This document shows positions 45,125 to 54,103 of a DNA stretch of 64,000 bases, one piece after another (the first letter of the stretch is position 1; each line of letters starts with the position of its first letter). The position numbers and the translations under genes are program-made. This stretch comes from Paraglaciecola chathamensis S18K6 (lineage in GTDB: Bacteria > Pseudomonadota > Gammaproteobacteria > Enterobacterales > Alteromonadaceae), in contig BAEM01000006.1 of NCBI GenBank assembly GCA_000314955.1, positions 92,860-156,859 on the forward strand, given 5' to 3'. The notes beneath the pieces were generated by a model. The model saw only the letters and a program-made list of their open reading frames with translations. It did not search any database and was not told the origin of the DNA.

Positions 45125-46141
45125 CTAAATCACAGACGCTAATGGCGCGTTCGGTAAGCTTGGCTGATGAATTAAATGATCTTCTTGCCATATCTGCTGC
45201 ATTTTCTGCGCATCAATATTCCCGCCAGATAAAATTACCACCACTTTTTGCGGCGAATTTTGTTGCGCTAGATAATTCACGACACCATGCATACTCATCG
45301 CGCTCGTTGGCTCGATATGAAGTTTCAACAAATGCTGTAACCACTGGGTCCAGTAGGCGATTTGCCTTTCGTCCACCTCATAAAAACCGTCCAATTGCTG
45401 AATAATCGGATATGTATGCTCGCCAACTGCAGGCGTTGCCGCCCCATCGGCAAGGGTTTTAGCCGGCGTAGTTAAACGCTGTATGCTGCCTAAACGCAAT
45501 GATTGCGCTGCGTCATTGCCAGCCAATGGTTCACAGGCAATCACGTTAGATTGCGGGCTATTATGTCTTGCTGCAATCAAGCTACCCGAGGCTAATCCCC
45601 CGCCGCCACAAGGCATGAATATCGCGTTGACATCTGAAGTTTGCTCGAATATTTCAGCAGCTACCGTGCCCTGCCCCGCGATGACATCAGGATGATTAAA
45701 AGGCGGGATCCATAACGTACCTGGCTCTTTGGCTGCTTGCTCTACGGCAATGTCGGCTTCATCTCGTAACGGAAATAAACGTAACTCAGCCCCGTAAGAG
45801 CGAGTAGCGGCAGCTTTAATTTTCGAAATGTTTTGCGCGCTAAAAATGGTTACTGGAATATTAAACAAAGAAGCCGCATAGGCTACTGCCTGGGCGTGAT
45901 TACCAGAACTACTTGCCACGACTCGCTTAATGGATTGCTTTTGCTGCCTTGCATGCAACAGTGTATTCAAGGCACCCCGTAACTTAAATGCGCCTGTACG
46001 TTGCAGACATTCTGTTTTAAATAGCACTTCGTGCCCTAGCCAATGATTCAGTAACGCAGACGTCATGAGCTCAGACGTACGCACATAGTTTGCAATACGT
46101 TGTCTTGCCGCGCTGATATCTGCAAAAGTCACTTCAGGCAT
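45125..46141 (-). CDS. Threonine/serine dehydratase-like PLP enzyme
   Basis: A 338-residue fold-type II PLP protein. The Schiff-base lysine is in TGAFKLRGALN, the cofactor ring is held by SSSGNHAQ and the phosphate by the GGGGLASG loop. There is no regulatory ACT-type domain, so it is like the catabolic TdcB, serine racemase or EutB-type dehydratases. It would deaminate threonine, serine or a hydroxylated amino acid. AAGGAG lies 11 bases before ATG 46141. The precise substrate is uncertain. Confidence 0.87.
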   Translation of the reverse strand: MPEVTFADISAARQRIANYVRTSELMTSALLNHWLGHEVLFKTECLQRTGAFKLRGALNTLLHARQQKQSIKRVVASSSGNHAQAVAYAASLFNIPVTIFSAQNISKIKAAATRSYGAELRLFPLRDEADIAVEQAAKEPGTLWIPPFNHPDVIAGQGTVAAEIFEQTSDVNAIFMPCGGGGLASGSLIAARHNSPQSNVIACEPLAGNDAAQSLRLGSIQRLTTPAKTLADGAATPAVGEHTYPIIQQLDGFYEVDERQIAYWTQWLQHLLKLHIEPTSAMSMHGVVNYLAQQNSPQKVVVILSGGNIDAQKMQQIWQEDHLIHQPSLPNAPLASVI

Positions 46142-46260
46142 GTTGCATTAACTCCTTAAGATGTAGGCCAGTATGCACTTTAACATGAGCTATTATTCGT
46201 TATCAGTTCTCTTTTAAGCCAAAATCAGTTTTACTAGGTAAAAACAAAAAGGAGAATGAT

Positions 46261-46635
46261 ATGGGATTACTCGATGCCATTATGGGCAACGCGTCTGAAA
46301 TTGATGTGAGTGAAGTGAGCGAAGAATTAGCACCGATTATCGGTGCGACCGAAGAGGTTCAACAGGTGTTTAAAGTCGTACGGGATATGTACGTATTCAC
46401 CAATAAACGCTTATTGTTGATTGATAAACAAGGGTTAACTGGCCGAAAAGTGGATTACCACTCGATCCCGTACCGGGCAATCACTCAGTTTAAAATTGAA
46501 ACCGCTGGGCATTTTGATTTAGACGCAGAAATAAAAATTTGGGTCTCAGGACAAGATCAACCCATCGAAAAAGAGCTTAAAAAAGACACCGTTGTCGGTA
46601 TTCAGCAAACCCTTGCTACTCACATGTTTGCATAA
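46261..46635 (+). CDS. Bacterial PH-domain protein
   Basis: A 124-residue single-domain protein of the bPH_1 (YvbH-like) family. The beta-strand pattern VFTNKRLLLIDKQG, KVDYHSIPYRAITQFKIETAG is typical, and the end helix (TVVGIQQTLATHMF) completes a PH fold. AAGGAG precedes ATG 46261. Family members are widespread and mostly without known function. Confidence 0.85.
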   Translation: MGLLDAIMGNASEIDVSEVSEELAPIIGATEEVQQVFKVVRDMYVFTNKRLLLIDKQGLTGRKVDYHSIPYRAITQFKIETAGHFDLDAEIKIWVSGQDQPIEKELKKDTVVGIQQTLATHMFA

Positions 46636-46662
46636 TTGCATACATATCAATGTATAAATAAT

Positions 46663-46688
46663 AACGGCGACTCAACAGGCGCCGTTTT
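46663..46688. terminator. Terminator after the PH-domain gene
   Basis: AACGGCG pairs with CGCCGTT around a 10-base loop and is followed by TT. It lies between the PH-domain gene and the convergent S9 peptidase gene and may serve both. Confidence 0.7.
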
Positions 46689-46718
46689 AAATTTTCTCTT
46701 ACTAACTAATTTCAGTGT

Positions 46719-48926
46719 CTATTTCATATCAAAATGACGATCGAAAAAGTTGGTAATTGTGTGAAACAAATGAATACCGGTTTGCTTACCACGGATACTG
46801 TGCTTTTTACCCGGATAATCCATGCTTTCAAATGGGATGGCTAGATCCTGCAAATGTTTGTACAGCTTGGTGCTGTTGGTAAACAATACGTTGTCATCGG
46901 CCATGCCGTGGTAAATCATCAAATCACCGGTTAGATTTTTCGCATATGGGAAAACCGATGACGCGATGTAAGCATCTTCGTCTTCTTTAGGGTTACCCAT
47001 ATAACGCTCGGTGTAATGGGTATCGTATAACGCCCAATCTGTCACTGGTGCGCCAGCAACACCTGCTTTGAAATACTCGCCAGCTTTAAACATGCTCATC
47101 AACGACATGTAACCACCGTAACTGTGACCGTAAATGCCAATACGCTCTGGGTCAACATAAGGCAGTTTACGCAAGAATTTTACGCCCGCTATTTGGTCAT
47201 CTACTTCCGTGCTACCCATTTTCTTGTATAGAGGATCTTCAAACGCTTTACCACGATAGTTAGAGCCTCGGTTATCGACAGAAAAGACCACATAACCTTT
47301 ATTCGCCCAATATTGCATTAGCAATCCACGATTACCGCCCCAGCTGTTGGTAACCACTTGCGCATGGGGGCCGCCGTACACGTAAACAATAACAGGGTGT
47401 TTCCCTTGGATTTTCTTCGGTTTATACAAACGATAATAAAGCTCTGTGCCATCATCGCTGACAAAACTATCGAGTGTTGGCTCTACCCAGTCACTTTGCA
47501 GAGCTTCTAAGGGGTGGCTCCCTTTAATCGCGTTTTCATTTAACCATGCTAGGTGCTTACCATCGGCTTGATGCAAGCTGACTTGCCATGGTGTATTCAC
47601 GGTAGAGAATTTATCGACATAAACAGATGCGTCATCACTGAAACTAGGAACATGAGTTCCACTTCGCTGACTTAGCTTTTTAATATCTCCACCAGCGATA
47701 GATACCGTATAAATATGTTGCTCTAGTGGCGTATTCGCGCGACCAGTGAAATATATAAGACCTTGCTTTTCATTAATGGCCTCAATTTCATCTACTACCC
47801 AGTCTCCTTCGGTCAATTGGCGCACCAATGTACCATCGTTTTTATACAGATATAAATGTTTAAACCCTGTTTTTTCCGACGCCCAAATAAAGTGCTTTTG
47901 GTCGTTCAAGAAATGTAGATCGTCATTTAGGTTAACCCAAGTGTTGCTCGACTCTTTAAGCAAGGTGTTTTGCTTGCCACTTTGGCTATTAAAAGCACGC
48001 AGCTCTAGGGTCTTTTGATCTCGGCTTTGCCATTGGTAGGTCAACATTTGACTGTCTTTCATCCAATTCACTCTAGCAAGGTAAATATCTTGCTCTTTGC
48101 CTAAATCGACCCATTGAGTGTTGCCGCTAGCGAGATCTTTCACCGCAAGTTTAACCGTTACGTTTGGGGTACCTGCACTGGGGTAGCGCTGGTTAATCAT
48201 TTTGATTGAATCAGCGTATATTTCGCTACGGGTAATTTCATCAACTGGAGATTCGTCCACTTGAGTAAACGCAATTTTGCTTTCATCTGGTGACCACCAG
48301 TAGCCTGTCATACGGCCCATTTCTTCTTGAGCAACAAACTCTGCCATGGCGTTTTTAATTGTGCCTTTACCATCAAACGTAAGCTGTGTTTCAACCTGCG
48401 TCTTGATGCTTTTAATGAACAAGTTTTGTTCGCGAACGTAAGAAATAAAATTCGCTTTAGGTGAAAAACGAATATCGGTTTCAAACGCGTCTGTATCTAA
48501 AATCTTTTGGGCTTTTTCATCTCCTAAGCGGAAGTAATACGCATCACCCGCTAACGGAAACAACAAGGCCTTACCATCATCAGACCAAAAATAGTTCACA
48601 ATACCTGAACCACTTAAACGCATGCGCTCTCGGCGCGCTTTCTCTTCATCAGATAGTGCCTCAGGGCCGCTGTGCAAATCGTCCGAGTTGAACAACATTT
48701 GAGTGTTACCCGTAGCGATATTGTACTCCCACAAATCATAACGCTCGTAATCTGTGGTTTTCCCCTGTAAAAAGGTCACGCGCTTGCCGTCGGGTGAAAC
48801 TTTCACATTGTTTGCAGAGCTGCCTTCTAAGGCCGGTGAGTCAAAAATTCGTTCTATCGTGAGGTTTTCAGTTGCCATTGCCGGTACCGCCAGTGAACAT
48901 AACAAGATCCAAAAAAGATTTTTCAT
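46719..48926 (-). CDS. S9 family dipeptidyl peptidase (DPP IV-like)
   Basis: A 735-residue exported serine peptidase. A signal peptide (ending VPAMA) is followed by a beta-propeller (about residues 25-470) and an alpha/beta-hydrolase domain (490-735). Nucleophile Ser602 lies in GHSYGGYMS, the catalytic acid in ADDNVLF and the histidine in KKHSIRG. The double-glutamate motif in the propeller (VAQEEMGR) binds the substrate N-terminus and supports DPP IV-type activity on Xaa-Pro peptides in the periplasm. Confidence 0.94.
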   Translation of the reverse strand: MKNLFWILLCSLAVPAMATENLTIERIFDSPALEGSSANNVKVSPDGKRVTFLQGKTTDYERYDLWEYNIATGNTQMLFNSDDLHSGPEALSDEEKARRERMRLSGSGIVNYFWSDDGKALLFPLAGDAYYFRLGDEKAQKILDTDAFETDIRFSPKANFISYVREQNLFIKSIKTQVETQLTFDGKGTIKNAMAEFVAQEEMGRMTGYWWSPDESKIAFTQVDESPVDEITRSEIYADSIKMINQRYPSAGTPNVTVKLAVKDLASGNTQWVDLGKEQDIYLARVNWMKDSQMLTYQWQSRDQKTLELRAFNSQSGKQNTLLKESSNTWVNLNDDLHFLNDQKHFIWASEKTGFKHLYLYKNDGTLVRQLTEGDWVVDEIEAINEKQGLIYFTGRANTPLEQHIYTVSIAGGDIKKLSQRSGTHVPSFSDDASVYVDKFSTVNTPWQVSLHQADGKHLAWLNENAIKGSHPLEALQSDWVEPTLDSFVSDDGTELYYRLYKPKKIQGKHPVIVYVYGGPHAQVVTNSWGGNRGLLMQYWANKGYVVFSVDNRGSNYRGKAFEDPLYKKMGSTEVDDQIAGVKFLRKLPYVDPERIGIYGHSYGGYMSLMSMFKAGEYFKAGVAGAPVTDWALYDTHYTERYMGNPKEDEDAYIASSVFPYAKNLTGDLMIYHGMADDNVLFTNSTKLYKHLQDLAIPFESMDYPGKKHSIRGKQTGIHLFHTITNFFDRHFDMK

Positions 48927-48989
48927 TATTATCTTTATCCTTTAATCATATGCTGCGTATTGTAAAGGCTTGATCCAAATAGGTAAAAC

Positions 48990-49640
48990 ATGAAGAGCAG
49001 AAATACTGCGTTAGTTTTAGGCGCAACAGGCCTAGTGGGTAAAGCTTTAGTGACACAGCTTTTGGCTGACCCTCGTTACACCAAGGTGACGTGCTTGGTT
49101 CGAAGACCGCTGAAACACAGTGACTACCCTGACGTAGAGGGCAAGTTAGAGCCTATCGTTATTGACTTCGAGGCGCTACAAGATTACCAAGGCTATTTTA
49201 ACGCCGACCATATCTACGTGTGCTTAGGCACCACAATTAAACAAGCAAAAAGTAAAACGGCTTTTCGCAAAGTCGACTTTGAATACGTGCATATAGCCGC
49301 CCAACTTGCTAGAGCACAAAAAGTGCAAAGCTTTGTATGGATATCCTCAGTAGGGGCAAACGCAAAAAGTAAGCGCTTTTACTTACGGGTAAAGGGTGAG
49401 CTAGAAAACGCCATACTGAATATGTCTGGTTTAGCCCACGCGAGCGCGGTACGCCCATCCTTATTACTTGGAAATCGGGCAGAGGTACGCTTTTTAGAGC
49501 GCGTCGGGATCATGCTTGCCAATCTCATTTCACCTCTTTTATTTGGGCGCTGGGCAAAATACAAACCGGTTTCAGCAAGGCAAGTAGCAGCGCATATGAT
49601 AACTATGCAAGACTTTACGTCTAAAAGGGGCATTCAATGA
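48990..49640 (+). CDS. NAD(P)-binding Rossmann-fold protein (HTATIP2-like)
   Basis: A 216-residue atypical short-chain-dehydrogenase protein. The NAD(P)-binding site GATGLVGKAL is at residues 11-20, and VWISSVGANAKS with YLRVKGELE resembles the catalytic region of HTATIP2/oxidoreductase-like proteins. It is coupled by a 4-base overlap to trmN6 downstream. The substrate is unknown. Confidence 0.85.
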   Translation: MKSRNTALVLGATGLVGKALVTQLLADPRYTKVTCLVRRPLKHSDYPDVEGKLEPIVIDFEALQDYQGYFNADHIYVCLGTTIKQAKSKTAFRKVDFEYVHIAAQLARAQKVQSFVWISSVGANAKSKRFYLRVKGELENAILNMSGLAHASAVRPSLLLGNRAEVRFLERVGIMLANLISPLLFGRWAKYKPVSARQVAAHMITMQDFTSKRGIQ

Positions 49641-50383
49641 AACGCCAAGGGTTTCAATTTAAGCAGTTTTTTGTTGAACATAAAGACTGCGCCATGAAAG
49701 TCGGAACCGACAGCATTATGTTGGGTAGTTGGGTAACCTGCCCTACTTGCAACAATGACAATACCCCTCAACAGTTTTTAGACATAGGAACGGGTAGCGG
49801 TTTGCTAGCCATAATGCTTGCCCAGAAAAGTCCTGCACGCACCTGTATTACTGGAATTGATATTGATAGTGACGCTATAGCTCAAGCTAAGCGGAATATG
49901 GCCGATAGTCCTTGGTCAGAAAAATTGGACGCGCAGCAAACCAGCTTACAGAGTTTTCAAAAACGTGAGGTCGAGCAGAAATTCCCCCTGATAATCAGTA
50001 ATCCGCCGTATTTTAATAGCCCTATTTCGAGCGAAGAAAAACATACCCAAAAACGCGTTCAAGCACGACAAACCAGTGAGCTAACCCATCAATCGTTACT
50101 CAATAACGTGGCGCAGTTACTGGCTGACAACGGCATGTTTTACTGCGTTCTTCCTAGCGATGTTTGTGAGGCATTTATTGAGTATGCGAACACAATAGGC
50201 TTGCAGCTAATAAAACAACTCACCGTGTTTTCAAAACCGAACACACCTGCCCTACGTGAATTACTTGCCTTTGGCTTTGAAGCCCGCGCACTGTGCACAG
50301 ATTCATTGACTATTTATACAGAAAATCACCAATATTCAGCCGATTACAAAGCACTATGTAAAGACTATTACCTCAATTTTTAA
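49637..50383 (+). CDS. trmN6: tRNA1(Val) (adenine(37)-N6)-methyltransferase
   Basis: A 248-residue SAM-dependent methyltransferase of the YfiC family that methylates A37 of tRNA1(Val). The SAM site DIGTGSGLLAIML (residues 49-61) and the N6-adenine motif NPPYF are both intact. The start KRQGFQFKQFFVEH matches the family N-terminus. It overlaps the preceding oxidoreductase by ATGA. Confidence 0.93.
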   Translation: MKRQGFQFKQFFVEHKDCAMKVGTDSIMLGSWVTCPTCNNDNTPQQFLDIGTGSGLLAIMLAQKSPARTCITGIDIDSDAIAQAKRNMADSPWSEKLDAQQTSLQSFQKREVEQKFPLIISNPPYFNSPISSEEKHTQKRVQARQTSELTHQSLLNNVAQLLADNGMFYCVLPSDVCEAFIEYANTIGLQLIKQLTVFSKPNTPALRELLAFGFEARALCTDSLTIYTENHQYSADYKALCKDYYLNF

Positions 50384-50499
50384 TGCTGTTTAGCCTTAGT
50401 TATCAAGAAAAAACGCTAGATACTTGTGAGAAAATTGCCTAATGTGAAGACAGAGCAAACGTAAAAACAGTCTTATTTGCTCCACTTTGGGAGGTTCTT

Positions 50500-50877
50500 A
50501 TGCACGCTGTTCCGCTACCAAACTCTGTTTCATCCCTGACTGACCGCTTACACGTGTTGGAATTTCACTGGCACGGCGTCGGGCTACAAATTCCTAAATT
50601 TGCTTTATATGCTTGTGTGCCAAACCCCACGTTTACTTGTTTTGTCCAGCGCCATCATAGGCAAATCGCGATCATGGAATTTGGTCGCTACACCCTGCCC
50701 ATCCTCGACCCGCTAGAAGACGATTTAGACGATCAGGCAAATTTTGTCGCCATCGTGAGTGTTGCCAGAGGGAATCGTTTTGGCTTGTATGGGTTCCCCG
50801 CTGACAACCAGGGGCAAAGCTTTACTTTGCCTTTGGATCACGAAAGCGTGCCGCGCATCGTTGAATACTTTATTTAA
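50500..50877 (+). CDS. Conserved hypothetical protein, weakly CheW-like
   Basis: A 125-residue cytoplasmic protein without signal or membrane segment. GGGAGG lies 9 bases before ATG 50500, so it is expressed. The order of motifs (IMEFGRYTLPILDP, then FVAIVSVARGNRFGLYGFPAD) recalls the second half of CheW-like domains, where a PVIDL strand precedes a GLxVD strand. The similarity is weak and the first half does not fit well. It is a single-gene unit between trmN6 and queG. Confidence 0.7.
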   Translation: MHAVPLPNSVSSLTDRLHVLEFHWHGVGLQIPKFALYACVPNPTFTCFVQRHHRQIAIMEFGRYTLPILDPLEDDLDDQANFVAIVSVARGNRFGLYGFPADNQGQSFTLPLDHESVPRIVEYFI

Positions 50878-50931
50878 TAGTGGGTTAACAATAGTTGTAG
50901 AGAAATATGGGGGTTGTCATATATTTCAGGA

Positions 50932-52125
50932 TTAAGCGTCGCGAGTTAAGCCTTTTTCGATACTTCGAATTAAGCGCTGATTTAAACGCTGAGCTTGCTT
51001 GGGTAAAAGCGAGTCGTCAGTATCGGTGTCATCACTAATATTGACCACTTCTACGCTAAGTTGTTTTTTAGCCTCCTGTTCTTTGAGTGCCCATTTAGCA
51101 TGCTCTTTGACCAAATCAGTACCACGTGCCTCTAGCTCAATAAGCACCTCGCAAATCTGCTGTGAATAGGGCGCGTTACCTAACGCTACGGCAATGTTAC
51201 GCTGCCAGCGCTCGTGGCCAATTCTGCGTATAGCAGAGCCTTCAGTGTTTTTCAAAAACGTGCTTTCATCCCAACACGCCAACTCCGCTAAGGTTTTGTC
51301 CTGTAACAAGTCACGGGGATGAAAATCACTTTCTTTGGTCAGTTTAGCGTAGCGGTTCCACGGGCAAATCAGCTGGCAATCATCACAACCATATATACGG
51401 TTACCTAACGCCCGACGAAATTCTTCAGGTATAGCACCTTTTAACTCAATCGTAAGATAGGAGATACAGCGTTTGGCATCCACAACATACGGCGCCACAA
51501 TTGCTTGTGTTGGGCAGATGGTAATACAAGCATTGCAACTACCGCATTGCTCTTCTACTGGTTCATCCACGGGTAAGGGAATATCAATAAACAGTTCACC
51601 TAAGAAAAACCACGAGCCCCCTTCTTTATTCAGCGTCAGTGAGTGCTTGCCTGTCCAGCCGATACCGGCTTTTTCTGCCAATGCATGTTCAAGCACAGGG
51701 GCGGAATCTACAAACGGTCTGAAATTAGCCGTTGTGCACTCGCTGCGAATTTTTTCACCCAGTTTTTTAAGGCGATTACGTAAAAGCTTGTGATAATCAC
51801 GCCCTAAGGCATAGCGGCTAATGTAAGCCGTATCTTTATTTTTTAAGGTTTGGGCAAATTTAGCATCAGGAGGCAAATAATCCATACGCACACTTATCAC
51901 GCGCAAGGTTCCTGGCAATAATTCTGCGGGTCTGGCGCGCTTCATACCGTGTTCGGCCATAAAATTCATTTGCCCATGGTAGCCCTCGTCCAACCAAGCT
52001 TGTAGCTTGTGTTCATGACGCGATAAATCGATATCAGCGATCCCTACCTGTTGAAAGCCTAGCGCTTCGCCCCAAGCCTTGATATTTTGGGCTAATTGAT
52101 GGAGATCATATTGTGCAAAAGACAT
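50932..52125 (-). CDS. queG: Epoxyqueuosine reductase
   Basis: A 397-residue cobalamin- and iron-sulfur-dependent enzyme performing the last step of queuosine tRNA modification. The two 4Fe-4S motifs CGSCNACITICP and CDDCQLICPW are intact, and a HEAT-like tail follows. AAGGTAG precedes ATG 52125. Its first 13 bases overlap the divergent nnr gene, so promoters of each lie in the other coding region. In E. coli the same neighbours are found. Confidence 0.96.
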   Translation of the reverse strand: MSFAQYDLHQLAQNIKAWGEALGFQQVGIADIDLSRHEHKLQAWLDEGYHGQMNFMAEHGMKRARPAELLPGTLRVISVRMDYLPPDAKFAQTLKNKDTAYISRYALGRDYHKLLRNRLKKLGEKIRSECTTANFRPFVDSAPVLEHALAEKAGIGWTGKHSLTLNKEGGSWFFLGELFIDIPLPVDEPVEEQCGSCNACITICPTQAIVAPYVVDAKRCISYLTIELKGAIPEEFRRALGNRIYGCDDCQLICPWNRYAKLTKESDFHPRDLLQDKTLAELACWDESTFLKNTEGSAIRRIGHERWQRNIAVALGNAPYSQQICEVLIELEARGTDLVKEHAKWALKEQEAKKQLSVEVVNISDDTDTDDSLLPKQAQRLNQRLIRSIEKGLTRDA

Positions 52126-53648
52126 TAACTACCTTGACGGACAATTGGGCGCCGAGCAGTTTATCACAGAAAGTTTTTCTCGCGCAGCAGGTACGCCAAC
52201 ACGAAGAAGAAGCTGCTGAAACCTGTGGCTATCACATGGACATGCTAATGCAACGAGCAGGTCAGGGAATATTTCGCCATTTAAAAGCTAATTTCCCTTA
52301 TGCCCATAATGTATTGGTTATCGTTGGCGCCGGCAATAACGCTGGCGATGGCTATGTCGTTGCTACCTTGGCCAAGTCATTTGGTTGGCAGGTAACAGTA
52401 GCGGCATTGAACCCCGACAAAGCACTCAGCGGTGACGCGCATATGGCTCAAGACGCCTGGTTTAAAGAAGGCGGCAGTATTAAGCACTGGCAAGAAGTAG
52501 AGTTTGCCTCGTATGACGTTATTGTCGATGGCATACTCGGCACAGGTTTGACCGGACAAGTTCGGGATGACGCCCGGGAGCTTATTAATGCCGTAAATGA
52601 TGCAAGCCTTCCGGTACTGAGTATCGATGTGCCCTCTGGGCTAAATGCCGACACCGGCGTGCCGCTTGGGGTAAGTATCAAGGCCGACTGTACTGTCACC
52701 GTTGTGGCGCAAAAGGCAGGTTTGCTTACAGGCCAAGGTAAATCCTACTGCGGCAAGCTCATTTATGATGATTTAGATATAGCTGAAGCATTCAATGCCA
52801 TTGCGACGCCGATTGCGTGCAAGGTGAGCTACGTTGACTTACCTGAGCTAGGCAAGCGAGAGTCGAATGCGCATAAAGGGCATTTTGGGCGCTTACTGAC
52901 GGTTGGTGCCAATAGCGGTATGCCAGGTTCATTGCGCTTAACCAGCGAAGCTGCCTTGCGAACCGGTGCCGCCCTAGTGCGCGCTTATTGCCATACTGAT
53001 AGTCGCTTGCCCATTTCTATGGGGCGCCCCGAATTGATGATTGCCAGTGAGCAACTGGATAAACAGCTTGATTGGTCATCGTGTTTGGCAATTGGCCCAG
53101 GGCTAGGTACTGACAAATGGGCAACTGACGTATTCAGCCAGCTAATGGCCCATTTAGAATCTAATCAAAAAGCCTGTGTTATCGATGCTGATGGCCTCAA
53201 TTTATTAGCGGACTCAAGTCGAAGCTCGCGCACCCTGCTCTCTACCAAACTTAGCGTCATCACGCCCCACCCTGGCGAAGCGGCGCGGCTGCTGCATTGT
53301 AGTGTGTCTGACATAGAAAATGACCGACTGAATGCCGCCCAAACGTTAGCTAAAAAATATAATGCAGTGGCAGTATTAAAAGGCGCTGGCACGATTATTA
53401 GTAATGGTGAGCAAAGCTGGATTTGCGCAGATGGTAATCCAGGTATGGCCACCGCTGGCATGGGAGATACACTAACAGGTATTATTGGCGGTTTTATTTC
53501 CCAAGGCATGAGTGCCACACAAGGGGCTATTTATGGCGTTTGTTTGCACGCTCATGCCGCGGATAACCTTGCCCAACGATATGGTCAACGTGGTATGCTA
53601 GCCAGCGATTTATTTGAACCTTTACGAGAATTAGTTAATCCCACATGA
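52113..53648 (+). CDS. nnr: Bifunctional NAD(P)H-hydrate epimerase/dehydratase
   Basis: A 511-residue repair enzyme: the N-terminal YjeF epimerase domain (residues 20-230; GAGNNAGDGYVVA, DGILGTGLTG) and the C-terminal kinase-like ADP-dependent dehydratase (240-505; GMPGSLRL, CLAIGPGLGTD, TPHPGEAARLL, GMATAGMGDTLTG). It repairs hydrated NAD(P)H. The start is GTG 52113, chosen because GGAG sits 8 bases upstream. It overlaps queG 5' to 5' and tsaE by ATGA. Confidence 0.96.
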   Translation: MQKTLTTLTDNWAPSSLSQKVFLAQQVRQHEEEAAETCGYHMDMLMQRAGQGIFRHLKANFPYAHNVLVIVGAGNNAGDGYVVATLAKSFGWQVTVAALNPDKALSGDAHMAQDAWFKEGGSIKHWQEVEFASYDVIVDGILGTGLTGQVRDDARELINAVNDASLPVLSIDVPSGLNADTGVPLGVSIKADCTVTVVAQKAGLLTGQGKSYCGKLIYDDLDIAEAFNAIATPIACKVSYVDLPELGKRESNAHKGHFGRLLTVGANSGMPGSLRLTSEAALRTGAALVRAYCHTDSRLPISMGRPELMIASEQLDKQLDWSSCLAIGPGLGTDKWATDVFSQLMAHLESNQKACVIDADGLNLLADSSRSSRTLLSTKLSVITPHPGEAARLLHCSVSDIENDRLNAAQTLAKKYNAVAVLKGAGTIISNGEQSWICADGNPGMATAGMGDTLTGIIGGFISQGMSATQGAIYGVCLHAHAADNLAQRYGQRGMLASDLFEPLRELVNPT

Positions 53649-54103
53649 AGCACTCTTTTTATTTAGCGGATGAGCAAGCCACTACTGAATTAGCAGCACA
53701 ACTGGCGAATCTATGTAATCGCGCCACTGTTATTTATCTTGAGGGCGATTTAGGCGCAGGCAAAACCTCTTTTTGTCGCGGTTTTATTCACGGTTTAGGC
53801 TACAAAGGGCGCGTTAAAAGCCCGACCTATACCTTGGTAGAACCCTACGAAATTGACAGTTGGCGAATATTTCATTTTGATTTGTATCGCTTGTCTGATC
53901 CCGAGGAATTGGAATTTATTGGTATTCGTGATTACTTTGACGACGATTGTATTTGTTTAATCGAATGGCCAGATAAAGGTGAAGGCCTCTTGGCAGGGGC
54001 TGATTTACACATTAGTATTGAATTCATTGAAAATAGTCGCTCGTTAACTGTGCAAGCAAATAACGAATATGGACAAACACTACTGAGTAATTTGACCCCC
54101 TAA
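53645..54103 (+). CDS. tsaE: tRNA threonylcarbamoyladenosine synthesis ATPase TsaE
   Basis: A 152-residue P-loop protein that supports TsaB-TsaD in t6A37 synthesis. Walker A GDLGAGKTSFCRG is at residues 34-46, with SPTYTLVEPY and the FHFDLYRL segment further on. The length is normal. The start overlaps nnr by 4 bases and its stop shares one base with the amiB start, so translation is coupled along the operon. Confidence 0.96.
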   Translation: MKHSFYLADEQATTELAAQLANLCNRATVIYLEGDLGAGKTSFCRGFIHGLGYKGRVKSPTYTLVEPYEIDSWRIFHFDLYRLSDPEELEFIGIRDYFDDDCICLIEWPDKGEGLLAGADLHISIEFIENSRSLTVQANNEYGQTLLSNLTP

